This document shows, in pieces, positions 18,188 through 26,102 of a DNA stretch of 64,000 bases. Each line of letters starts with the position of its first letter. Position 1 is the first letter of the stretch. Where the stretch lies: the NCBI RefSeq assembly GCF_016587375.1, contig NZ_BNJG01000002.1, positions 1,984,001-2,048,000 of the forward strand. Reading direction: 5' to 3'. Made by a program: the position numbers and the translations under genes. Under the pieces are notes generated by a model. The model ran no database searches and had not been told where the DNA came from. It saw nothing but the letters and a program-made list of their open reading frames with translations. The stretch comes from Ktedonobacter robiniae (lineage in GTDB: Bacteria; Chloroflexota; Ktedonobacteria; Ktedonobacterales; Ktedonobacteraceae).

Positions 18188-18743
18188 CTAGAATGGGACG
18201 CACCATCTCATTGACCTGCACTGAAAATGCAGACGACGCCCGTCAGGCAAGTGTGGAGCGATAGCATTGACCTGCTCACAAAGCACCTCTAAATCCTGAT
18301 TGTACAGTCTGTCATTGAAAGGCCGAAGCAACACCTCCACGGTGTCCTGTACCTGTTTCACCACCCCTGGCAGATGGAAAAAGGGAGCCAAGCGCTTCCA
18401 GGTCGCGTGTTCATATGATGCTGGAAAATATCGATCACGTGTCCACATTACCAAATTCACCAAAACTACTTTGAAGACAGTCATCACCTGGTTTTGCTGT
18501 TATCCAACTCATACATCATTCGTTCACTGGTGATGAGATCTTCTAAGGCACGTAACAATTTGCGCTGTTCCTGGCAATAGCGCTCACACTTGCGATCACC
18601 AAGCGGTAGGCAGTTGATTGACTGATCCGAAGCCTTGCTGTTACAGCAGCCTTGTGCCAGGAATATCCCGCTTGCATGAGCAGGACCAGATGAGCTTTTG
18701 CCACCTGAGTCTGTTCATAGCCTCTCTCTTCCTGTTCTTCCAT
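18188..18743 (-). pseudogene. DDE-type transposase remnant: HTH start and C-terminal end, middle deleted
   Basis: From the ATG at 18741-18743: MEEQEERGYEQTQVAKAHLV then LLMQAGYSWHKAAVTARLRIS and STAYRLV, a HTH. The frame then shifts to CERYCQEQRKLLRALEDLIT and SERMMYELDNSKTR. A further frame reads MTVFKVVLVNLVMWTRDRYF, ATWKRLAPFFHLPG and NAIAPHLPDGRRLHFQ to a stop at 18188. The catalytic centre is absent. I could not name the IS family. Confidence 0.55.
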
Positions 18744-18922
18744 ACGCTTTCTTCCTTTGCAAAACATCCATGTATTCTCAACCACTCTTCGAGAGGATGC
18801 TTCTCCTGTACAGGAGAAGCAAGTGTCAGCCCAGCAAGCCCTCACCTGGAGCCACTCGCCAATCAGATTGCTCCGGGCTTAGGTGGCGTTGGCGTCCAGA
18901 TGTGTAGGCGTAAGACCACGCC

Positions 18923-19756
18923 TTACGTTCCAGCTTCCTCGCCGAGCACGTTGCGCAACTGCTCGGCGAATGCTCTTGGGTGGCTCACGTAACCAGCATG
19001 ATGGCTGGGGAACTCCACGACAGCTGTTTCCAGACGCTCTGCCAACAGGGTAGCGACCCGGTGAGGAAAGCGCCCTCGCGAAGCCTGTCCGGCGGCGATC
19101 ACGATCCGCGTTAGTGTGGCAGAGAGCGCGGCGATATCGAGCGTGTAGCGGGGATACATCGTGGCTTCGTGCGTGACGAGGAACGCCCTGTTCGCAGCGA
19201 GCCGGGCTTTCGTCTCGGGCGATTCGTAAGGCAATTCAGCGTCCGGTTCGCGATCCTCATAGCTGACGCCGAGGATTTCTCTGAATTTCTGGAGATTGTC
19301 GAGCGGCGTGCGGGGACGCCCGGCATCAGGCGGCAATTCCATGACGGGGCGCTCGGCCTCGGGCAGCAGTTCCATAACGGGAGGCTCATGGGCGACCAGC
19401 GTGTGTACCTGCTCGGGATGCCGGATCACCAAGTCGAGTCCGATTTTGGCACCGCCGCTGCTGCCAAACACATACGCTGGTTCGGTACTCAGGATGGCGA
19501 GCAGGTGGTGAGCATCATCGCTGTGTGTCTCAATGCGCTGCTCTTCTTCCGAGTCGTCAAGCGGACTGCGTGAGTACCCCCGACGGTCGTAGCTGACGAC
19601 GGTGTAGTGGTCGGCGAGATGGGTGACGATGCCGTTGAAGCTTGCAGCATCAGCAGCACCGGCACCGATCAAGAGCAGCACTGGGCCTCTTCCGCGCACC
19701 TCGTAGTAGAGGCTTGCTCCAGGCACACACAGGGTGTCAATCTTTGTGGCATTCAT
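18923..19756 (-). CDS. alpha/beta hydrolase
   Basis: 277 residues. I start at the ATG 19754-19756 (AGGAAG 7 bases upstream) rather than the adjoining TTG. Features: VLLLIGAGAADAASF (oxyanion loop), VVSYDRRGYSRSPLDD (strand 4 and turn), AYVFGSSGGAKIGLDLV (nucleophile Ser in GSSGG) and VEFPSHHAGYVSHPRAF (catalytic His). An internal near-duplication VMELLPEAERPVMELPPDAGRP sits in the cap region. The gene is intact. The family includes many esterases and epoxide-hydrolase-like proteins; no specific substrate is suggested. Confidence 0.85.
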   Translation of the reverse strand: MNATKIDTLCVPGASLYYEVRGRGPVLLLIGAGAADAASFNGIVTHLADHYTVVSYDRRGYSRSPLDDSEEEQRIETHSDDAHHLLAILSTEPAYVFGSSGGAKIGLDLVIRHPEQVHTLVAHEPPVMELLPEAERPVMELPPDAGRPRTPLDNLQKFREILGVSYEDREPDAELPYESPETKARLAANRAFLVTHEATMYPRYTLDIAALSATLTRIVIAAGQASRGRFPHRVATLLAERLETAVVEFPSHHAGYVSHPRAFAEQLRNVLGEEAGT

Positions 19757-19832
19757 CAAACACTTCCTTTCGTTTTTGCTGTGGGTGGAGATAGGTGGAA
19801 GTCAAAAACCGTCTTCTCGGCCCTGGTCAAAC

Positions 19833-20264
19833 TCAATGCGCCTCTTCAGGAGATGATTGAGGGCTGGCAAATGTCCGTGCCTGATTATCCCAATAAGGAA
19901 TTTCATAGACCTCTTCAAAGGCCCCACTGAGCACCTTAAAGGCTTTCTCACGGTCTCCGGGATCATTACGGCGGACAGACTCGCCCGCCTGCCGGAAAGC
20001 TAATCGCTGCTCGCCTGTCAGAAGCGCGACCGGCCGGAGTTGCAATCCGATCCTTCCATCGGGGGACCGCTTGATGTATCCGTACACCTCGTCCTGGGGT
20101 CCGAAAAACCGCAAGGTGTAACTGACTTTGACGATGGGAAGCTGGACAAGTTGTGCGAAATGCTGGCGTAACCATTCCTGGCGATCCATCCCAGCGGCCC
20201 GCGCTCGCTCAGTGAGGGCATCTGCCACCTCGGATGGGACATCACGAATGAGAATATCTGGCAT
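19833..20264 (-). CDS. ribbon-helix-helix protein with a 100-residue C-terminal domain
   Basis: 143 residues. The first 40 (MPDILIRDVPSEVADALTER...GMDRQEWLRQHF) form a MetJ/Arc-type ribbon-helix-helix as in FitA-like antitoxins. The remainder (VSYTLRFFGPQDEVYGYIKR, GLQLRPVALLTGEQRLAFRQ, YEIPYWDNQ) is a conserved-looking domain I do not recognise. No PIN-type toxin follows, so an orphan antitoxin or a plain regulator are both possible. AGGAGAAGGAG precedes the ATG. An 18-bp palindromic operator lies 37 bases upstream, so autoregulation is likely. Confidence 0.7.
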   Translation of the reverse strand: MPDILIRDVPSEVADALTERARAAGMDRQEWLRQHFAQLVQLPIVKVSYTLRFFGPQDEVYGYIKRSPDGRIGLQLRPVALLTGEQRLAFRQAGESVRRNDPGDREKAFKVLSGAFEEVYEIPYWDNQARTFASPQSSPEEAH

Positions 20265-20300
20265 GGGGTTCTCCTTCTCCTGATATTTCGGCTCACTTTC

Positions 20301-20349
20301 AGAGATATCTCAGATATCCCTAATAGGATAAGATATCTGAGATATCTCT
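20301..20349. promoter_or_regulatory. 18-bp perfect inverted-repeat operator upstream of the RHH gene
   Basis: AGAGATATCTCAGATATC (20301-20318) is exactly complemented by 20332-20349 around a 13-base centre. Each arm itself contains the palindrome GATATC twice (one as AGATATCT). RHH proteins bind tandem or palindromic half-sites upstream of their own genes, which is why I assign it to the gene starting at 20264. Another regulator cannot be excluded. Confidence 0.7.
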
Positions 20350-20442
20350 GTCAAGAGATCGGGCGACGAGTGGTGAAATGAACCGGTCAACTCGCAGAGA
20401 GAGGAAAACCTTCAAGGTGTGGAGGTACTATCTGGTCTTGTT

Positions 20443-20847
20443 TTAGATGTGTATTTCGCGCTGTTGGCCTGAAACCCTGTTGTCATTGTTTAGGTGAACT
20501 GTAAGTAGTAGGAGCTGAAACGATGGGGAGAGCGCCGAAGCAAGATTGGCGAGACAGAACAGGCCAAGTGCGCCTATCAGGACTCGGTTACGCGGCCAAC
20601 GTCCTGTTAGTGCCGCCAGGAGAGGCGCTCCCAGCCCATAGGTCAAAGCGAAGACGGTTATCAATTGGCCCACCAGTCCCGCGCTCACTTCAATCTCTTT
20701 CACGATTGTGGGGAGCACGCCCGCTACGACAAAGGCATCAGTGCCCAGGGCAAACATGCCCAGCGAAAGCAGGATGATGCGAGGATTAATGCGCGTGGGA
20801 GACGCCTGTTCCTCTGCTATCGAACGATGAGCTTGCGCTTGTGACAT
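20443..20847 (-). pseudogene. MFS transporter, N-terminal third only
   Basis: From the ATG at 20845-20847: MSQAQAHRSIAEEQAS, then INPRIILLSLGMFALGTDAF (TM1), VSAGLVGQLITVFALTYGLG (TM2), ALTGRWPRNRVLIGALGLFC (loop motif and TM3) and SALSPSFQLLLL. After that the sequence turns into unrelated VHLNNDNRV... and stops. DHA-type MFS proteins have about 400 residues, so two thirds are missing. The break at about 20500 marks a deletion or insertion junction. Confidence 0.75.
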
Positions 20848-21004
20848 AGGAAAACTCTTTCTTATATGAAAAACTGCTTTACGCAGGAGATCTTGTAGAG
20901 TCCATGCTGACGTGGCCTTATTCGCGCCGTGAGAACGTATCGCCCGGTGGAGAGAGTCCATGCAAGCATGGGCCCTACAACGCGCCGTTTGGTGTGCATA
21001 TTGC

Positions 21005-21931
21005 CTACTTTTCCAGATCCTTCAGGTATTGAGGTTTATCAATCTGATGTCTCTGCCACTCGCGCTGACCCAGTTCGTTGAGCTGCTGAAACTCTTCATC
21101 GCTGAGTTCAATGTTGGTAGCTGCTATATTCTCCTCCAGGTGCTTCAGCTGGCTGGTGCCAGGGATTGGCAACATGATGGGGCTACGCTTCAGTATCCAT
21201 GGGAGGGCGATACCACTGAGGGTCGTATGTTTCTCTTTCGCGAGAGCATCGAGTGGGGAGCCTGGCTGTGTCAGGCTCCCCGCAGCCAGCGGAAACCAGG
21301 GAATAAACCCGATATTGGCGCGTTGGCAATACTCAAGCACATCCTCGCTCTGGCGCATCACTAGATTGTAGAGATTCTGAACCGTTACAACCTGGAAGAA
21401 CTTCTGCGCGGCTTCAATTTGCTCAACTGTGACCTCGCTAAGGCCCACATGGCGAATCAGGCCCTCTTGCTGCATCTGCTTGATAGCATCAAACTGCTCA
21501 TCGCGTGGCACCTTTGGGTCGATACGGTGTAATTGCCACAGATCAATGCGTTCGACGCCCAGACGCCGCATACTCATCAGCACGGACTGACGTAAATATT
21601 CAGGCCGCCCCAACGGTCGCCAGATATCAGGACCATGCCGCGTCAGGCCAGCTTTGGTAGCGATCACCAGACCTGAATAGGGAGAGAGCGCCTCGTGGAT
21701 CAGATTCTCGCTAACATAAGGGCCATAACTATCGGCGGTATCAACGAAGTTTACGCCAAGCTCTGGCAGTCGCTTCAGGGTACGCAGTGCTTCCGCACGA
21801 TCCTTTGGCTCGCCCCCGATGCCCTCGCCTGTGATACGTATAGCACCAAAGCCAATGCGATTGATTTGAAGGTCGCCGCCGATATTGAACTGGCCACTGG
21901 TTGCCGCATTGACCGAAATCATATTTGTCAT
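21005..21931 (-). CDS. aldo/keto reductase
   Basis: 308 residues, start ATG after AAGGAGAAAAGAACATA. The catalytic tetrad is visible: Asp in VNFVDTADSYGPYVSE together with Tyr, Lys in VIATKAGL, His in DLWQLHRIDP. NADPH-binding elements appear late (PIPGTSQLKHLEENI). Length and order are those of the YdhF/YajO-like AKR subfamily. NADPH-dependent carbonyl reduction is the expected reaction, substrate unknown. No operon partner is apparent. Confidence 0.9.
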   Translation of the reverse strand: MTNMISVNAATSGQFNIGGDLQINRIGFGAIRITGEGIGGEPKDRAEALRTLKRLPELGVNFVDTADSYGPYVSENLIHEALSPYSGLVIATKAGLTRHGPDIWRPLGRPEYLRQSVLMSMRRLGVERIDLWQLHRIDPKVPRDEQFDAIKQMQQEGLIRHVGLSEVTVEQIEAAQKFFQVVTVQNLYNLVMRQSEDVLEYCQRANIGFIPWFPLAAGSLTQPGSPLDALAKEKHTTLSGIALPWILKRSPIMLPIPGTSQLKHLEENIAATNIELSDEEFQQLNELGQREWQRHQIDKPQYLKDLEK

Positions 21932-22305
21932 TATGTTCTTTTCTCCTTATATGTATAGATTGCTAATCAGAACTCTTATTGGCGCGAAACGGCATGTTGG
22001 TTTTAAGTTGATCTTTCCATTGAGCATCTGAAGGTGATAGAGCGCGATTCAACGCGAGGAGACTGCCATAGGTATTTCCCAATTGGGGGCTGCTTCGCTT
22101 TTTGGCTACATACGCGACTCGTATATGGCTTTGTGAGCAGGATTGGAGTGGTATGAGATTGCTCTTGCAGGTTCACAAATTGTTCCTGAACTTAGCATTG
22201 AGGATCGTAGGGATCTTTTGTCGGCTGGTTTCCAGCTATTCGTCAATCGCTTAGCCTTTTACCCTTTGGCATGCAATACTGTGATATCACCCACGCAAAG
22301 GTCTC
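21932..22305. other. 374-bp stretch without a convincing gene
   Basis: Promoter side of the aldo/keto reductase and the decayed start of the Pro-rich gene. An open frame on the plus strand from 22143 is the shifted leader of that gene rather than a separate one. Confidence 0.4.
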
Positions 22306-22753
22306 TGGTAATGGTTCAAAGCGCAGAAACTGCTGGCCAAACTACTGCTTGTTTTTGGGGTCTTTGTCTTATCGATGTGTGCCTGCTGTGGAGGAATTGC
22401 TGCTATGGATCGAGGCTGCCATCTGTGACACCAATGGCTGGCCAGAAAATTGCATGGACAGGGCAGCATGCGACACCAGTGAAGAAGAGAACCCAGATAA
22501 GAGCAACCGTTACCATCAGCCCAACGCGAAAACCTTCGCCCTCACCAACTCCTCTTCCTTCGCCGACTCCGACTCCATCATTCACTCCGATGCCAACACC
22601 GACACCGGCACCAATTCCAACACAGCCCCCGCCAGCGCCAAAACCCGTACCCACACAGCCTCCACCTGTACCCCCTCCTCCACAAACAGGAGTAAATGGC
22701 AATCTCCGGGATACGATTTTACCCCGGGTGAGAGAGAGGTTACAATGAAATAG
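22306..22753 (+). pseudogene. secreted/lipid-anchored Pro-Thr-rich protein, frameshifted
   Basis: One frame near 22315 reads FKAQKLLAKLLLVFGVFVLS then MCACCGGIAAMDRGC, a signal-peptide/lipobox-like start. Another frame then carries a spacer of repeated PTP and PPP units (SPTPLPSPTPTPSF, TPTPAPIPTQPPPAPKPVP), followed by GVNGN. The end (GYDFTPG) is again in a different frame. Proline-rich linkers normally tether an extracellular domain, but that domain is not present. The start codon of the signal-peptide frame is preceded by a stop, so the gene is broken at both ends. Confidence 0.45.
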
Positions 22754-22930
22754 CTCATAAGGATGGGAAAAGGAGAGGAAAGTCATACACGAAAGGAAAA
22801 GAGAGAAACCTTGCTAGCGTTGCTCGTTATACAATAAAGCCTGGGTGAGGAGCAGGCACGTTAGCGAGCTTGCGTTGGAGAGGTCGGAAAACTGAAAAAC
22901 CCTCCCGAAGCAGCAGGAAAGGAACGCATT

Positions 22931-24820
22931 ATGCGACAGAAGAATGGCACGGAACTATTTGGACCCGACGATCCACGCAGCGCCAGCGTTGGAATTCTTC
23001 ACGTGGCCGCGTCGGATGACCGGCAAAGTATTCTGACCGCGATTCTTGCTCAGGATAAACTGGGACGCAGACATACTGTACTGGTCATGCCTGACGATAA
23101 CGCCGCATTCCGGCGTACAACCGACTTCACAGACCTGAGAAACCTGCTACAGGGGCTGAAGACCCAACTTGTGATTGTGGCCTCATCTAACACTACGATT
23201 GCCAGATTAGCACAACGCCAGCAATTCCCGGTCTTTCTCTCGCTAGAAAACTATGCCAGCTATGCTAAAACATTTATTAGCGAAGATCAGCCTCCGGCCT
23301 CTGCTGAAAAAAAGACGACTGAGATACCTTTATCTCCACCAAACGAGACACCTTTATCTCCACCTAAGAAGCCAGCACGCACCTCTACTCCGGCGCCAGC
23401 CTCCGCTGACCAGTCGCCGGCTCAGCCATTTGAACGTCCTGCCGCTCCGCCTAAGAAGCCAGCGCCACGAGACAAGGTCGCACAGAAGAAGAAGGAGAAA
23501 GAGGATCTACCAGTACCACTACAGCCAATGGAGGCCAGACCGATAGTGGTGGATGAGGCCGTCACGCCGCTCAGCGTTCCCAGCCAGATGCTCACTCCAA
23601 TAGATGTGGTGGTCAGCCTGGTCCCAGCCCCACCGCCACGACGCAAGCATAGGCGCACACGTGCGCTACTGGTTGCTATGCTGCTGGCGCTCTTCCTGCT
23701 GATCGGCGGCTCCATGTTGAGCGTTTTTGCCGGATTCGGCCCGCTGGCCCGACTCTTCCCCGGCAGTTCCGCCAGTGTGACCATCACGCCTGAGAAGAGA
23801 ACATTTAAAAATGTCTATGCTATTTCGGCGACGACCTGGGTGCCTGACCCGGCGCTGCACCAGGTAGCCGCGCACTTTATCAGCGTGACCACGTCACCCC
23901 ACACAAAAACGGTGCAAACTTCCGGACGCGGCATGACTCAGGCCACCAATGCCCTGGGCTTGCTGACCTTTTATAATGCCCTACCCTATTCACAGAACAT
24001 TCCCGCCGGAACGATCTTTGCCGATAAGAAAGGCATTCAGGTCGCCACCGACGAAACGATTACCATTCCCGCAGCCAATCCGCCCACCGAAGGCAGCATG
24101 AGCAGTATCGCCCACGCGCTCATTCCCGGCGCGCAAGGCAATATCTCGGCCCTGGATTTTAAAGAGACAACCTGCTGCCACGCTGGCATTACGCTGACCA
24201 ATCATAATGCCTTCAGTGACGGACAGGATGCCCGGCCCTACTCGTATGTGCAGCAGAGTGATATTGATATGGCCGCCAGCAACCTGGCAGCCGAAATGAC
24301 CAGCGAGGGACAGCAGGCGATACAAGGGAAGATTCAGAGCGGGGAACAGCAGGCCGGAAAGGCGAAATGCAGTGCCAGTTCGAGCGCCAGCCATAGCGCG
24401 GGCGAGCGCTCCAATAGCGTGACCGTCTCCACGACGATGACCTGCATAGCTGAAGTATTCAATCGCGATGATGCCTATGCCATGGCGGCCAACCTGCTCA
24501 AAAGTGATGCCACGCAGACCTTTCACAACAACTATGCCCTGACCAGCCCGCTGAAAACGACATTGATCAATGCTGTGATTCAGAATCCAGAGGGCATGAT
24601 CTCGCTGCACATCGAGGCGCAGGGGCAGTGGGTGGCACAGTTTGATGCAGCGAGCCGGCAGGAGATGGCGCGTTTGATCGCGGGCCTCAATGCGGCCTTG
24701 GCGCAGGATCTGCTGCTGCACCGGCCCGGGATTACCCAGGTCCGCATTACAGTCACCGATAGTCCCGGCAATGTGCTGCCCTTCGACGAGCACAAGATGA
24801 TCATTCAGGTTGGCCCGTAG
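22931..24820 (+). CDS. single-TM baseplate-J-like protein
   Basis: 629 residues. Residues 1-120 form an N-terminal alpha/beta module (GILHVAASDDRQSILTAILA...). Residues 120-240 are a Pro/Lys-rich linker with repeated PLSPP/PPKKPA units. One TM segment lies near 247-270 (LLVAMLLALFLLIGGSMLSV). The rest resembles the Chloroflexota/cyanobacterial baseplate-J-like domain: FYNALPYSQNIPAGTIFADK, VATDETITIPA and HALIPGAQGNISALDF. No other tail or sheath genes are nearby, so a phage tail or contractile machine is not supported. A cell-surface role is more likely. AGGAAAGGAACGCATT precedes the ATG. Intact. Confidence 0.75.
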   Translation: MRQKNGTELFGPDDPRSASVGILHVAASDDRQSILTAILAQDKLGRRHTVLVMPDDNAAFRRTTDFTDLRNLLQGLKTQLVIVASSNTTIARLAQRQQFPVFLSLENYASYAKTFISEDQPPASAEKKTTEIPLSPPNETPLSPPKKPARTSTPAPASADQSPAQPFERPAAPPKKPAPRDKVAQKKKEKEDLPVPLQPMEARPIVVDEAVTPLSVPSQMLTPIDVVVSLVPAPPPRRKHRRTRALLVAMLLALFLLIGGSMLSVFAGFGPLARLFPGSSASVTITPEKRTFKNVYAISATTWVPDPALHQVAAHFISVTTSPHTKTVQTSGRGMTQATNALGLLTFYNALPYSQNIPAGTIFADKKGIQVATDETITIPAANPPTEGSMSSIAHALIPGAQGNISALDFKETTCCHAGITLTNHNAFSDGQDARPYSYVQQSDIDMAASNLAAEMTSEGQQAIQGKIQSGEQQAGKAKCSASSSASHSAGERSNSVTVSTTMTCIAEVFNRDDAYAMAANLLKSDATQTFHNNYALTSPLKTTLINAVIQNPEGMISLHIEAQGQWVAQFDAASRQEMARLIAGLNAALAQDLLLHRPGITQVRITVTDSPGNVLPFDEHKMIIQVGP

Positions 24821-25045
24821 GGGTTGGGGTACCGCCCTCGTGTGCCACCTGCCGTGCACACAAGCTGCCAGCAAACGGGCTGAGGGCCGAGAAGAATGTA
24901 GTACGAGTACCCAGTGCAAAACGAACGAATGGGCCTGAAAAGGTGTTTCATAGGGTTCTGTCAGAATTCGGAAGAAGGCTTGTCGTGGTGATTGTTTGCG
25001 AGGTATGCTAAAAAGAACAACGACTCATCGGAGAGGGAGTGCTTC

Positions 25046-25102
25046 ATGAACTGCCCACATTGCGCCTCAGCTCTCTCGCATGGTCTTGCGGATCTTCTAT
25101 AA
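25046..25102 (+). CDS. 18-residue CPHC peptide, probable N-terminal fragment
   Basis: ATG after GGAGAGGGAGTGCTTC opens MNCPHCASALSHGLADLL and stops at once. The good ribosome binding site and the CxxC suggest the start of a zinc-ribbon protein whose remainder was lost. Too short to name. Confidence 0.25.
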   Translation: MNCPHCASALSHGLADLL

Positions 25103-25304
25103 ACGTTCAAACTTGTGTGTAAGTGTAAAGCCTGAAGGCAGGGGTTTTACGCTCGGTTTGATAAAAGCTGCTCATCCTTCACCTTGATAGTGGTGGTGAA
25201 AGCAAAAATGGGGCTTGCGATGAGTGGCAACATCTCTACAAGCATTCCCTGTTCCCACCGTTTTAACCGAAGAACCCAAACCCAAAATCAGGAGAAAAAC
25301 AGGA

Positions 25305-25548
25305 ATGAATCCTTTTCCGCAACCACCCACACTTCGCCCTTGCCGCAGAATGCGGAGGACGCCGCGTAGCAGGCAAGACAGTCCGCAATCTTCATCTGAG
25401 AGCACAACTTGATACGTATCAGCGTAACCTCGATTTGAGAGTTCCAGCTCTAGTATGTACCGCCTGCGGGCATATATCGCTCTATACGGAAAAACTATCT
25501 GATCTTTTACAGACTGTCCAAGAACACCAGGACGATTTCCGATTTTAG
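25305..25548 (+). pseudogene. small zinc-ribbon-like protein, one frameshift
   Basis: ATG at 25305 (CAGGAGAAAAACAGGA upstream) begins MNPFPQPPT. After a +1 shift near 25330, the frame reads AAECGGRRVAGKTVRNLHLR, AQLDTYQRNLDLRVPALVC and TACGHISLYTEKLSDLL, ending EHQDDFRF with a stop at 25546-25548. Two Cys groups (ECGG and CTACGH) suggest one zinc site. About 80 residues in the repaired form. The opposite-strand open frame here lacks any motif and was rejected. Confidence 0.5.
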
Positions 25549-25592
25549 GGATTGTTTCAACAGTCAGAACTCCTTTTCCATATATCCAGGTC

Positions 25593-25666
25593 AATGCTCA
25601 TTGCCATTGGACCTTGCCGAATCGTGCCATAAGGTGATTCGGCAAGGTCCAATGGCAATGAGCATT
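25593..25666. repeat. 31-bp perfect inverted repeat
   Basis: Arms 25593-25623 and 25636-25666 are exact complements around a 12-base loop. It contains no ORF and follows the small zinc-ribbon gene. Too long for an ordinary terminator; it might be a terminator for both strands, a non-autonomous mobile end or a structured RNA. Confidence 0.6.
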
Positions 25667-26102
25667 CAATCTTGGGTGGGTTTGCGCGAAAATTCAAACA
25701 TTTGCCCCAAATAGAAAGATCTAGCCAAAAAACACTCAATCATTGATCAGCAAATTGGTTTATCGTCCAGAAGAGTTCCTAGCCACATTTAGCATCTATG
25801 TTATGAAGAAGCTTATCTATTTAATAGAACGGAGGAGGTAAGATTTTTTGGTACTGTAAAATATGAAAAATGAGAATGCTACAAAAAAGGGATAATGGTA
25901 TCTATGATGTAACGGAGTGGAAAAGGTGATTTACTGGTGCATCCGCTAAATTTTTGTCATCTTGGGCAAGCTGGCAATGCCAAGCCTCCTCGGGAGAGGA
26001 TGTCGTCAACGCTTTCCCCAGATAAAAGGATGCTTGTATGTGTAAGCATGGACATTTGATATTTGTATGTGGTGCAATCTCGATTGCAAAAGAACTTGAG
26101 TG

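Noticed and set aside
22500..22690. Possible tandem DNA repeat or CRISPR-like pattern
   Set aside because: The periodicity comes from Pro-Thr codons in a low-complexity linker; there are no conserved repeats with unique spacers. No CRISPR array exists in the window.
22403..22786. Gly/Val-rich minus-strand frame
   Set aside because: Complement of the Pro/Thr repeat (Pro codons give Gly codons on the other strand).
24600..24820. Tail or injection-system operon around the baseplate-J-like gene
   Set aside because: No sheath, tube, spike or ATPase gene is present on either side.
23990..24919. 309-codon minus-strand open frame
   Set aside because: Antisense to the baseplate-J-like gene, His/Arg-rich composition with no motif.
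25172..25594. 140-codon minus-strand frame
   Set aside because: The plus strand carries a better protein (zinc-ribbon fragment with a ribosome binding site); the minus frame shows no motif.
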